64,000 bases of DNA from Rhynchopus euleeides (Eukaryota > Euglenozoa > Diplonemea > Diplonemida > Diplonemidae): NCBI GenBank assembly GCA_963210315.1, contig OY723293.1, forward strand, positions 806,001 through 870,000. Direction: 5' to 3'. The notes beneath the pieces are model-generated. The model was not told the origin of the DNA. It did no database searches and worked only from the letters and a program-made list of their open reading frames with translations. The number at the start of each line of letters is the position of its first letter. Position 1 is the first letter of the stretch. A program made the translations under genes and the position numbers. Shown here piece after piece: positions 1 to 9,638 of the stretch.

Positions 1-1904
1 CTTCTTGCAGGACAGCGAAGGGATGCAGAAGAGCAAATGCCAGCCTCGTTCTACTCTACTTCCATGTCTTCTTGACAACCAGAGGGGCGGGGCGGGGCGG
101 GGGGGGGGGGGACAGGGGAGGAGATGCTTCTCAGTTCCTAACTAACCCTCCCTCCCCACCCCCCCCCTGTTTTATTCTGATGAAGTTACCTTACCTTTTC
201 TCCGGGCATATCGCATCAGCAGCCCCAGTGAAGGCTGGGCCACAACCCTTCTTCTTCCCTGCATTCCGTTGTTCCCCCCTGCCTCCACCCTTCCCCCCCC
301 CCCTTCCCAGGGCATGCACGGTGCGGTCCCAGGATAAATGCCACCAGGCGACAGTGCAGGGCGAACGGGTCACTGGGGCCGGTGGGGCGCCCGGTGCTGT
401 TCCCCTCTGCCTCCCTCCATCTTTCCCCCCCCATGCGGGGGGTCGTCTAATGGTGCCATCGGTGACATCATCTGGTCTACATCCCAGCCGTGGGATGGGA
501 AGAGGTGCGTTGCTGGGGGGGGGGGGGGGGGGTGAACGCGATACCTAGAACAGTGTGCGTTCTGGGTATATAGGATAGGTAAGGATGAATGTGGAGAAAC
601 CGCAGAGGGCTGTGTTGGACCCGGCCATCCTTTGAGGGAGGGGGTAGGGGGGGGGGGAAGAGGAGGAGATGGCGAAGAAAACCCCCCCCCCCCTGAGGAA
701 AGAAAGGTGAGCAGAAGGGGCTGGGATGGTTGGGGGTGTGGTGGTGGGGGGGGGGGGGGTGGGGGTCACGGTCTAAAGTTCTAAACGGTACAGTAGCTCC
801 ACTAGAATATCCGTGCCGACGGTGAATAGTGCAGGGGGGGGGGGGTCGTTTTTCCTCATCAAGGTGTGCACAACCCTCGCTCTCAGAAGCAGTTCTCCCT
901 ATTTTCGGTGGAAAATATAATGTGTTGTTCGATGTGGCGCCAAACCCGGAGGAGGAGGGGGTTTGATCGTCGAGAGGGAATGGAAAAGTAAATCTCCCAG
1001 CAGCCGGAGGAGGAGGGGGGGGGGGTGAAAACGTATAAATTTTACCCCATCCCTGTTGCGGAGGGCAGAACTTCACGAGAAGCCGAAACCTCAGCCGGGA
1101 AGTTTTACCATCAGAAGTTGACGAATCTACACTAAACACCCGGCGGGACGGTTTTAACATTCAATCACGAGGAGGGATGTGATCAGGGAAGGTGACCACA
1201 CACGGCACTACCACGAGAGAAGAGGCACGGAAAAGCTAAAGGTTTAGCTGGAGGGATGCATGGCTGCTGCAGCACTACCCCCTCCTTCCCACTCTGGAGC
1301 CGTTTGGCTGTATCGGAGCAAACCTGCAGGGGGGTGGGGTGGGGTGGGGATATGGTGTGTGTTTGTGTGCGTCTAATTTTCAGAATTCAGGAATTCTCGG
1401 AAAAAAACCTGGAGAGAGAGAGACAAAACTGGGTGAACTGATTTGGCGTGGCGCCCTCCCCTCCCCTCCATTCCCTTTCACCCCCCCCCCCCTCTGTTGT
1501 TCAGACACACCACCCTCAGTAGTCTTAAAGAAGGGGAGGCATCGTGGGTTGAAAAAGGAGAGAGCACCGCAGAAACGCAAGGAATGGAGGGGATGGTGCC
1601 GATCAGGCCTGGGCGGGGAACGAGCCCTTTTTCCAGGTTTTTTGGGTCGGGGAACCAGGTTTTTTCTAAGAATTTTTACAAGGGATTTTTTGCTCGCCCC
1701 CCCACAGTTTCCAGGCGCGTGCCCGTCAGGCGGGACTTTTTCTCTGATTTCTCTCCGCGTCATCATGTGGCTGGACATGCCAGCAGCTGGAGGACAGTTA
1801 CAAAGCTGCCACTCCCCGACGCCACCCACGTGCTGGCCCCTTCAGGTCTGAAAGCCCAAAAGCTCCCGGGGATTTTTGCAGTGGTGCGCACCATATTCAG
1901 CGCA
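1..1904. other. Non-coding stretch rich in G and C homopolymers
   Basis: No open frame here looks like protein. The proline-rich frames are translations of C or G runs such as those near 95-112, 514-533 and 733-760. A partial copy of the dispersed 'gatcgtcgagag' repeat lies at 961-1008. Around 1620-1700 there is AT-rich text (aggttttttgggtcgg and similar) resembling segments near 5105 and 20775, which suggests shared repeat ancestry. Nothing else was recognised. Confidence 0.6.
961..1008 (+). repeat. Dispersed repeat RepA, partial copy
   Basis: Begins with tttgatcgtcgagaggga and continues aatggaaaagtaaatctccc, the same text as the longer copies at 3042-3140, 51428-51520, 54601-54693 and 62958-63055. 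This copy breaks off into a G-rich tract after about 45 bases. Confidence 0.7.
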
Positions 1905-2430
1905 GCAGGGTGATCTCTCCGATTTTCCAAAACTGCTGGTTTACTGGTTTGGGGAACGGTCGCCGGCAGACCGTTGAAATGCCCGTGTTAGCAAGGCACA
2001 CTCACGTTTCAGGTAGCGTGTCGCGTGTCACGCATGTCGCGAACGCGGCAAGTGTACCTCCCAGGTGGGGAAGCCCGACCTCCTGTCCGATGTCAGTCAG
2101 GCTTCGAAGAAGCGCTTCATGGATGCGGCGCTGACCTCCTACGCTGCACTGTACCCGGGGAAGTGAGATAGATGGACGGGCACACGCTACATCGGGGGTC
2201 TGGGGGGCGGTGCCCCCTAGCCGCCGGAGGCCACGGTAGCGAACATCTCTTCGTGTGGGCGTCCAGATTCTGTGCGAGTTGGCTGCGTCCTCAGAGGCGA
2301 CTGGAGTGGCTGGACCCCGACTTGCTGGGATTCGAAGGACTTGAGTACGAGACGTACGCCACAGGGGGATCTGGGGGGCGGAGCCCCCCAGCCGCCGGAG
2401 GCCACGGTAGTGAACGTCTGGCTCTCCAGT
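1905..2430 (+). repeat. Long repeat with two GC hairpin modules (RepD, copy A)
   Basis: This roughly 520-bp segment is the reverse complement of 20951-21470 with scattered differences. Inside it, at about 2198-2253 and 2366-2423, are two same-direction modules with the core CTGGGGGGCGGAGCCCCCCAG, nearly a perfect palindrome that can fold as a 9-bp stem. Each module is followed by gccgccggaggccacggtag. Shorter copies with the same two-module plan lie at 4487-4757 and 49095-49345. Apparent ORFs inside it, such as 1910-2134, recur in the other copy and are repeat-derived. Confidence 0.85.
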
Positions 2431-2503
2431 TGGCCAGCAAGGCGAACGGTACGTGGGACAGACTTCCCTTCCATCCTTGTGCGCACCCTGTCGACTGGGG
2501 AAA

Positions 2504-2625
2504 ACTTAGAAAAAGTTTTTTCCTCTGCGAAACAACCTTAGAAAAAAATTCCCCTAACAAAATTCTTAGAAAAAAACTTTTTTTCCCCTTACAAAAATTC
2601 TTAGAAAAAAAGTTCAGAATCCTGA
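2504..2625 (+). repeat. Imperfect tandem repeat, unit about 30 bp
   Basis: Four units each begin with cttagaaaaa and continue with T- and C-rich text (starts near 2504, 2538, 2567 and 2600). The unit length drifts between about 28 and 35 bases. Confidence 0.7.
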
Positions 2626-3041
2626 AAGTGGGGAACAAGCCCCCCAGTTAGGAACAGCCCTGGTGCCGATCACGATTTTTTTCAACCACACAATTTTTTG
2701 ACAACTTCTAATTTTCTTTCGTGTGTGTTTGTGAGGGGGGTGGGGGGGGGGGGGGGGTGGGGGGATGTCGAAGGCTTTATTGTGTTTTTTGAACCCAACT
2801 CGGGGAGTATAATGGGGGAAAAAGTATGGCAAGCAGAGAGAGAGAGAGAGAACCGCCCTCTCTCCCCTTCAACCCCTTACGCGTATCGTGCATAATAGAC
2901 TATGCAGGGGCAGAGGGGGGGGTGGGTCTGTGCATCACACAGCACGCGTATGTGTTTTAGATCAGTGCAGGACACACAACACATGGCCTTCATGGTGGCA
3001 TGGGAGGCTGACGAGAGAACTGTGCCGCTGGTAGTGGGGTG

Positions 3042-3140
3042 GTTTGATTGTCGAGAGTGAATGGGAAAGCAAGTCTCCCACCACCTTCTCGCAATGTTAG
3101 TCCTTTTTGTAGTCACCACACCAGATATTCTGTTGGTGGG
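3042..3140 (+). repeat. Dispersed repeat RepA, full-length copy
   Basis: The order of text is gattgtcgagagtgaatggg, aaagcaagtctcccaccacc, ttctcgcaatgttagtcc, tttttgtagtcaccacacca and gatat, ending in a G run. It matches copies at 51428, 54601 and 62958 over about 90 bases. No ends or target duplications could be defined, so its class (SINE, MITE or other) is open. Confidence 0.8.
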
Positions 3141-3600
3141 GGGGGGGGGGGTGTGTGTGAGGGCGACAGTCTCCTTCATGGAACCCCACTCACAAAAAAA
3201 CCCATCGTCATCAACACATCTCAGAGGAGTATTTCCTGCACTCCTGCACACATCACACAACAAAAAAACACCTCCACCACCCCCACCATCTGCCCTGCTT
3301 GCTCTACTGAGTTAAACCCCCTCCACCCGAATTCATTCATCTCCCTTCGTTCCCACCCCCCCCCCCCCCACCCCCACCCCCCACTTTCCCCCTTTGTCAC
3401 CTGCTTGCAACCTGCAAAGCCCAACTTGCGCGCGAATCTATGCAACTAACACTCTATGGCGGGGGAAGAGACGGAGCAATCCCCTCACGGGGGAACACGG
3501 GAAAGGGAAGGGGAGAAGAGATTACGTGGGGAGGGGTGTGTGTGTGCGTGTGGTGTGGTATCTAATTCAAGGGGGTGGGGGGATGGGGGGTGCGGCTCCT

Positions 3601-3866
3601 CTCTGAGCCGGCCATGAGGCATGGGGCGGGGGCGGGGGGGGGGGGGGGTAGTGAAATCGAATTTGAAGGGAGCACAAGAATGATCACCCTTCACTCGTTA
3701 TGCAGGGGTGTGAGCTCTCTGAGCCAGCCATGAGGCATGGGGCGGGGGGGGGGGGGGTAGTGAAATCGAATTTGAAGGGAGCACAAGAATGATCACCCTT
3801 CACTCGTTATGCAGGGGTGTGAGCTCTCTGAGCCAGCCATGAGGCATGGGGCGGGGGGGGGGGGGG
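3601..3866 (+). repeat. Tandem repeat of about 110 bp carrying RepB
   Basis: Two full units and one partial start at 3601, 3717 and 3826 with ctctgagccagccatgaggc and then a G run. Each full unit contains gtagtgaaatcgaatttgaa and cacccttcactcgttatgca. That inner RepB segment recurs singly at 54538-54600 and in diverged form at about 48557, 55710 and 62867. The G run varies in length between units. Confidence 0.9.
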
Positions 3867-4486
3867 GGGGGGCAGGGATGCTGTGCCACGCACTGCTCGC
3901 CCTTTATGTCCCGCCAGGTGTGGCGCAGAGCTTGCAGTAGGCGAAGCTGGGAGCCTCCTCAATGTTCAGAACCAGCGTGTAATGTGTTGAATATCGCGCG
4001 GCTCCCTTTCGGTGCAGGCTGTGTGTGTGGGGTGCATTGGTTTGTTGGTTTCTCATCAAAAAAAAAAGCCCGGTCGTGTGCAGTGGTCGCGCTAACTTCA
4101 CTCCCTACTCCCGGCATTTTCGACGATTTTTTGAGGTACGTTTTTTATTTGCAAACAGGGATTTGTCCACAACTCGAAAAGTTTTGGTACCCCAATTCAG
4201 TATGAAAAAAGTGCACCAAAAAAATGAAAGTGACCCCATGGCGTTTCGCACGGATCTCAAATATTCAAAAGAAGGCAGAGACGGGGAGAGAAAAAAATGG
4301 GCCCCGCGGGGCGGGGGTGGGTGGGTGGGTGGCCTTGATGGCTGCTGCTCTTCACGCCCTGACTTTCGCCGTTCCCCAAACTTCCACAAGCATCGCTTTG
4401 CATGACCCTCTCAGCACCCCTTTTGCCTTCCCTACCGAGTGACTGCTTCCCGCGCAGCACTGGGCTCCGACCACACGAGTTCAGCT

Positions 4487-4757
4487 CGGAACAGATGTTC
4501 ACTACCGTGGCCTCCGGCGGCTGGGGGGCTCCGCCCCCCAGACCCCCCTGTATCACTAGGCTGCAGCGTGTGCCTGTCTTGTAGCCAAGTCCTTTGGGTT
4601 CACATCAGCGAATGGGACCCAGACCACTCTCAGTAGCCTCAGGAGGACGCATCCAACTCCCACGCGCTCCCACTACGGCGCAAGGAACAGATACTCACTA
4701 CCGTGGCCTCCGGCGGCTGGGGGGCTCCGCCCCCCAGACCCCCCTGTATAGCGTGTG
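4487..4757 (-). repeat. Paired-hairpin repeat RepD, copy B
   Basis: Two direct modules reading actaccgtggcctccggcgg, then ctggggggctccgccccccag and acccccctgta, lie at 4500-4555 and 4697-4750. Their spacing of about 195 bp is close to that of the other copies. The text between them is only partly shared with copies A and C (cctcaggaggacgcatccaa). Confidence 0.85.
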
Positions 4758-4759
4758 CA

Positions 4760-5357
4760 CGAGGTTTCACATACAACATGCTTCGTGGGGTCCCCACGTC
4801 CAGTGCTGGCATCAGTGTCTTGAACAGGCTACACCCTCGCCGTATCAGGGGTGGCACTCAAGCTGGCACATGTTTGCCTACTTGGTGGCGTTGTTGGCAG
4901 TTGAGCTGAGTGGGGAACTCCCGTCCCTGCTTTCCGAGCAGGTGCCTGACCCCTAGCCCGGGTTGTTACTGATCACATGCTGTAGAGACAACCAGGACGG
5001 AAAATTTGAGTGTCTTCAAACAAGCCCATTTTTTCAAAATGACCCCACTACGATCCGGGCGAGGCTCGGAAATGCAACGAAACGCGGTTTCCCCGCCCAA
5101 AAACGAGCCCCTTTTTCAGGTACGTTTTTTCGCTCCCGATTTCCAAATTTTGGGAGATTTTCCCAATATTTAGCGCGACCACTGGTCGTGTGTGATGTCC
5201 TTCAAAAACGCAGGACACCGCCAGCAAACCCAGCGCCCCTCGACCTCCCCCACCCATCAAACACACCAAGGCACCCTCCCCAGCCACCACAACTTTCCCC
5301 CACGATTCACTCCCTCCTTCCCCCCACCCCTGCAAACCCTGTCAAACGCTGCCATAC
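4760..5357. other. Non-coding stretch downstream of the MORN exon
   Basis: No protein-like frame was recognised. At 5038-5060 the text aaaatgaccccactacgatc repeats the opening of the satellite monomer found at 39.7-41.1 kb. If the MORN gene is spliced at 5358, this interval would hold its intron and perhaps a later exon that I cannot place. Confidence 0.5.
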
Positions 5358-5860
5358 CTTGTCCCCCCAGGGCAGGGACGGCCAGTAGGGATCAAGACCT
5401 TCAGCATCAGGTGCTGACAGGTCCAGCTGCACCACCGCCCGGTCGCCTGTGATGGACCTTTCGGATGGGGACCCCATATGCCTGTGCATGGGGTGCAGCA
5501 CTGAGGGGCTCGGTGCCTGTGCTGGCGGGCGACCCATCGGGGTGTCCGAAACATTGCCACGCGTGGCCTCAGGCATGGGCCCGATGAACATCCCCTCACG
5601 GAAGGCGCCTGTGTAGGTCACAGTCGAGTTGGCGAAGGAGAAAGTCCCATGCCCGTGGAACACGTCGCGGACAAACTCCCCCTTATAGCAGTCGCCGTTC
5701 CTCCACCGGAAGATGCCGCGCCCCCACTTGAGCCCTTCCTGCAGGAAGCCTTCATAGCTGTTGCCGTTGGTGTAGTGCAGCGAGCCCTTGCCGTGCGGCA
5801 CACCATCACTCACGGTGCCACGGTATTCATCCCCGTGGTCCAGCCGCATCACAACAACCT
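5358..5860 (-). CDS. MORN-repeat protein (exon)
   Basis: The exon encodes about four MORN repeats near residues 5-85, counting from the ATG at 5849. They show the usual pattern of YxG, two or three residues, then HGxGxxxxxxG: EYRGTVSDGVPHGKGSLHY, then SYEGFLQEGLKWGRGIFRW, CYKGEFVRDVFHGHGTFSF and a last YTGAFREG. MORN repeats are known to bind membranes or act as scaffolds and are common in alveolates. The exon limits are inferred: acceptor CTCCGCAG before 5860, donor AAG|GTATGG at 5357-5356, giving exactly 164 codons in phase 0. A readable frame continues upstream to 6197 and past the donor to 5307, but that text is low-complexity. The tail after the repeats (about residues 95-164) is polar and Pro-rich. 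Later exons were not located, so the protein is probably incomplete here. Confidence 0.8.
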
Positions 5861-6062
5861 CTGCGGAGGGCTGATCCGCCTGGCGATGCGCAGGGGGCAG
5901 CCCCGCCTGCTGTGCACGTGGATCCGGCTGGTGCTGTCGTCTCTGTTTGGGCGTTGTGTTGGGGGGGGGGTTTGTGCGGATATAGCGCAATGACGTGCGG
6001 GGGAGTGGTGGCGCCACTCCCTCCCCTCCCACCCCTACGAACGACTTTAGTCGAGTGGCTTC

Positions 6063-6997
6063 GCCACGGTAAGGGAGATTTAGAATAGGGAGGAGCGGCG
6101 CGCGCGAGGTTTTTGTTGCTGTTTGCTTGCTGTTGTTTGCAGAGTTGTTTATCATCACTGTTGCTGCATAGTGCAGTTTCCGCCACGTGCGTTGCACAGT
6201 TGGACGGGAGCGCGACCACCACCACCCTTCATCAGGAAATCGGATTGTGTGCGCGTTGGTGCTCGGCCCCTCTCGCTCCTTTTAAACACCCGCACACACA
6301 CACACAATGACCGAGTGCAAGTCTCTGCCCGACCTGCACCTGGAGGCGGGGAAAGGGCAGTCTTATGCCTGGTCCCCCCCGGCCACACAACTCGCAGCGG
6401 TGGGGGTCGATGTCGTTGCGGCGGGTCTCGTCCGCCAAAAGGTGCCATACGAGGGCCTGCTCAACACCCTGCAGAGCCTGATGGGGGAGGCGCAGGCGAA
6501 AAACATCGCCCATGACCGCATCCTCCCTCCGCCCTAGACTCCCTCGTGCAGGGCGTCGGTAACTGGGCGGGGATCGCGCTGGTGCGGCTGCTGGCGACGG
6601 TGCAGCTATGCACGGGGCGGCTGGGGCAGGAGGAGTCGGTGGCGCGCCTCCGCGGGGCGTCGACGGCTCCGGTGGCGTCTTCGTCAGTGGCGCCACAGCA
6701 ACCGGCGGCGGGGAGGACTGGGCGACGTGATCGCGTTGATGCACGAGCAACAACGCCAGAGCATGAATATGCTCGGGACGATGGTGCGGAAGATGGGCCA
6801 TCGCCACGACAGCGACTCGGAGGAGGACGAGCCGCAGCGCGCTGTGGGGGCCGAGAGGTTGGTTCCTCGGCCCCTCTCGCAGATCTTGACGAGGCAGGCT
6901 GTCCTCCCCCCTCTAAGGCCCGCTGAGCAATCTATTGCTTTCTGTGCTTCTCGCGTCGCGCGAAGATACTCGCTCCGCACTATTCACTAAATCTCCA
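6063..6997. mobile_element. Possible degenerate inverted-repeat element
   Basis: The left end (about 6063-6103, ggagatttagaatagggagg then agcggcgcgcgcgag) read in reverse resembles the right end (about 6940-6997, ctcgcg...cgctccgcactattc then actaaatctcc). The match is broken by gaps but covers about 35 bases. The interval between them holds the broken open frame at 6307-6990. No target duplication was found, so this may be chance. Confidence 0.3.
6307..6990 (+). pseudogene. Broken ORF of unknown function
   Basis: The frame opens with ATG after an ACACAC tract and encodes MTECKSLPDLHLEAGKG and onwards for 76 residues before TAG at 6535-6537. From about 6535 to 6720 the protein-like text (NWAGIALVRLLATVQLCTG and on) lies in the next frame. 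From 6715 it returns to the first frame as ALMHEQQRQSMNMLGTMVRK, followed by an acidic DSDSEEDE stretch, and ends at 6990. The simplest readings are two opposite frameshifts in an old gene, or one frame with a single internal TAG. No family was recognised; the Gln/Met-rich and acidic segment would suit a DNA-binding or Gag-like protein, but that is a guess. Confidence 0.4.
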
Positions 6998-7036
6998 GGG
7001 TAGGGGTTTGCAGGGAAAGGGTTTGCATAATATTAT

Positions 7037-9058
7037 CTAACCAGCCAAACATTCCTCCCACACTCCCCACCACCACCCACCCACCCAAGACAGAAAAAGA
7101 CGCCATACCGCCGCACTGCCTATGGAATCCCGCGCGCACAGCGAGGTGTGCGGGTCGGGCAGGACGTCATACTCCACCCTCCTGGCTGCTGCGGCATCCC
7201 GCCTGTGGTGCGCCTCCCCCCCATGCATGGGGGCAACAGAGGTGCTCACCATGAAGGGTTCAGACGAGGCGGCAGACCGCGCGTCCTCCTCCCCCCCGTC
7301 GTGCAGCGCCAGCGGGCTGCCGGGCACATCCCCGCAGGCGGAGCTGCACCGGCTGCGGCTGCGCACCTCGGCATCCACCTCGGGCTCGCTCCGCCACACG
7401 TTGGCAGGGCCGCGCCGCCACGCCTCCTGCAGCAGGGAGGGCGCCGCATGCATGGCACCCCCCATCTCCTGCTGCACCACCCGCCTGCCCCCCTCCTTCG
7501 CGCCGTGCGCCGGAGGCGCCACCCCAGGGGGTGGCGGCGTGCAGCGCGGGGCTCCGCCCCGCTTCCCCGCCGCACTGCCGTCCCTCCCGCGGCTGCCCAG
7601 CAGCACGTTGGCATCCATGGCACCCAACGCGGGCCGCCCGCCGGCAGCCACGCCACCCCCGCCCACACGCCCCGCCTCGCGGGGCGAGCGGGAGGCGCTG
7701 GCACGCGCGAGGGCCTCGCTGGCCTCCACCTCCACCACCACATCCTGCTGCTGCTGCATCAGCTGCTGCTGGTGGAGGTGCTGCTGCTGCGCGCCCTCGG
7801 GAGGCATCATGAGGTGCAGCTGATCCCCGCCCCCAAACGCCGCCGCCCTCGACGTGCGCGGCAGCGACGTGGAGGGGCAGCCGTGCGGCGAGGCGGATGC
7901 TGTGAGCGAGAGGTGTATGCCGTGCGTCCCCTCCCAGGCGCTGCTCGCGCCGCTGCCGCTCCGCCCGCTCCGCGGGCGGGCCGTGGCGCTGCCGGCGAGC
8001 GGCAGTGGCGACTCGCCACGCCTCGGGACACTCCCGCAGTCAGGCATGGCAGGCACAGGCGCCTTCTGCACAGGATCCCCACGGGATGTCACCGGCTGCA
8101 GCTGGGTTGCGCCATGATCGCGGATGTGCTGCAGGATGTCTGCCATCTGCGCCACGGGAGGGGGCTGCCCCGCTGGAACCCCCGGCACCGGCACCGGCGG
8201 TGGCGGCGGCGGAGCCGCCGCCGATGGCGCGCGCCGCGCAGCGGCAGCGGCAGCTGCAGCGCCCCTCGCAGATGCCTCACGCATGCCCTTGCAGCCCACC
8301 GTCACGATGGCGTTGGCGTCGGTGTCGACGAAGCGGTGCGGCTCCGCCGCACGGCGCTTCTGCAGCTCATCCAGCACATCGAGGAAGCCGCTGCCCTCTG
8401 CCGGAGGTGCGGCGCCCCGCTGGGGTGCGGCAGGCTCGGGGAGGGCGGGGGAGGGCAGTGTCGGCTGGGGCAGCGTCGCAGAGTGCGGCACAGAGGCAGA
8501 CCTCGGTGCGGCGGAGGCGGGCCCGGTTGGCGGCGGGGTGGGCCCCGGGGTGGGGGTGGCGGTGCTGGGGGTGCTGACGGCGGGCAGCGGTGTGTAGGCG
8601 CAGCCCAGCTGGGGCGTCCGGATGGCGCCGCTGTGCCTGCTGCTGGGGAGCGGGTCGGCGGCGTCTGGGCGGTGGGAGGAGGGGAAGCTGGCGGGTGCCG
8701 ACACCAGGGAGCCGCGCCGCACGGCGGGGGAGGGATGACGGCGGGAGAGGCGCGGCTCGCTCTGCAGCGACACGGTGACGGGGCGCGGCGAAGGCCCCAT
8801 CGAACTCTTGTGCCCGGCAGCGGAGGAGGGGCGTGCCGCAGACCCCAGAAGGTGGCGCTGCTCCTCGGCATGCGGCGTGTAGCGGAAGCGCGGGGAGCGC
8901 GGCAGCGCCGTGCTGTGCACGGGGGTCGCAGCCGCGTGCACCTCGTGCGCCCTCACCGGGCTGCCCATCCGCGGGGCACTGCTCTCAGCGGGCGAGTCGC
9001 CATGCTCCCCTCGCTTCTTGCGCTTCCCACAAGAAAGCGCCCGAAGGCACTTCTTCAT
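7037..9058 (-). CDS. Large Pro/Ala/Ser-rich hypothetical protein
   Basis: A 673-codon frame starts at ATG 9058 with MKKCLRALSCGKRKKRG, a short Cys- and Lys-rich start that could be lipidated, though that is speculation. The body is low-complexity, with Pro/Ser/Thr tracts (about residues 60-215), a poly-Ala run (about 265-275), poly-Pro (about 285) and a Gln/His stretch (about 420-440). Two short segments look ordered: FLDVLDELQKRRAAEPHRFV near 224 and AQMADILQHIRDHGATQL near 303. No known domain was seen. The last residues, rich in Trp, probably are intron text: a donor GCG|GTATGG lies at 7108-7107, matching donors elsewhere in the window, so the exon may end at 7109. The long opposite-strand frame (7148-9241) is Arg-rich and is taken as its shadow. 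Confidence 0.6.
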   Translation of the reverse strand: MKKCLRALSCGKRKKRGEHGDSPAESSAPRMGSPVRAHEVHAAATPVHSTALPRSPRFRYTPHAEEQRHLLGSAARPSSAAGHKSSMGPSPRPVTVSLQSEPRLSRRHPSPAVRRGSLVSAPASFPSSHRPDAADPLPSSRHSGAIRTPQLGCAYTPLPAVSTPSTATPTPGPTPPPTGPASAAPRSASVPHSATLPQPTLPSPALPEPAAPQRGAAPPAEGSGFLDVLDELQKRRAAEPHRFVDTDANAIVTVGCKGMREASARGAAAAAAAARRAPSAAAPPPPPPVPVPGVPAGQPPPVAQMADILQHIRDHGATQLQPVTSRGDPVQKAPVPAMPDCGSVPRRGESPLPLAGSATARPRSGRSGSGASSAWEGTHGIHLSLTASASPHGCPSTSLPRTSRAAAFGGGDQLHLMMPPEGAQQQHLHQQQLMQQQQDVVVEVEASEALARASASRSPREAGRVGGGGVAAGGRPALGAMDANVLLGSRGRDGSAAGKRGGAPRCTPPPPGVAPPAHGAKEGGRRVVQQEMGGAMHAAPSLLQEAWRRGPANVWRSEPEVDAEVRSRSRCSSACGDVPGSPLALHDGGEEDARSAASSEPFMVSTSVAPMHGGEAHHRRDAAAARRVEYDVLPDPHTSLCARDSIGSAAVWRLFLSWVGGWWWGVWEECLAG

Positions 9059-9638
9059 TTGTGGAAGGGGGCTGTGTGCGGCCAGCCTGGGGGGGTGGAG
9101 AGAGGATGGAGGATGGAGGGGTGTGTGGTGAGTGAATCTGGTGCCCGGGGCTACAGCCCTCCCTTAGAGAGTACCCCACGCTGGTTTCCGGAAACCACAA
9201 ACGAGGGGGGGGGGGCGTGGGAGAGGGGGGGGGGGGGGTAAAACTCTCCAACGCTTCTGGGTTTCTGCTCGTTTAAAGTAGGTCGGGCTAGAGGAGTGGG
9301 GGGCGTTTTGTGCGTGATTATGGCACCGCATCACTAATGCCGGAACAGGACAAAAAGACGGAGACCGATACAGACACGCACACCCCTCATTTGAGGCAGC
9401 CTCGCATCGCAACGCATGAAACGCATTCCGGGTGTCACACACCACCAACAGCAGCAGGGAATCACAGGGGCAGCCAAAGCTGCCTCAAGAGGGAGGCACG
9501 ACCAGCGCATTTGCCGACTTTAGAAATGTCGCCAACCAGAGCAAAACAAATCCGCTACCTCTCCCCCCCGCCCCCCCCCCCCCCACCATGCGTAGCTTCC
9601 AGCGGCAACCCTTCCGAAAGGCACAGCCCTCTCCGGTT
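9059..9638. other. Intergenic gap between two minus-strand genes
   Basis: Contains G runs at about 9207-9214 and 9228-9237 and a C run at 9558-9583. It would hold the promoter of the 7-9 kb gene and the 3' end of the kinase gene. No TATA-like or poly(A)-like signal could be singled out. Confidence 0.5.

Larger units (their letters stand above)
2640..4480. other. Non-coding stretch with dispersed and tandem repeats
   Basis: Contains G runs near 2737, 3138, 3632, 3752 and 3850, a GA microsatellite at 2835-2851, RepA at 3042-3140 and the 110-bp tandem repeat at 3601-3866. At 4213-4275 the text tgaccccatggcgtttcgca followed by caaatattcaaaagaa resembles the satellite monomer at 39.7-41.1 kb. No coding signal was seen. 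Confidence 0.6.

Noticed and set aside
477..1160. 227-codon minus-strand frame rich in proline
   Set aside because: The frame exists because poly-G/poly-C runs read as Pro or Gly. It overlaps a dispersed repeat and has no protein-like segment.
7148..9241. 697-codon plus-strand frame opposite the Pro/Ala-rich gene
   Set aside because: Arg/His/Gly-rich composition typical of an antisense shadow in GC-rich DNA. The minus frame has a better start, ordered segments and a matching splice donor.
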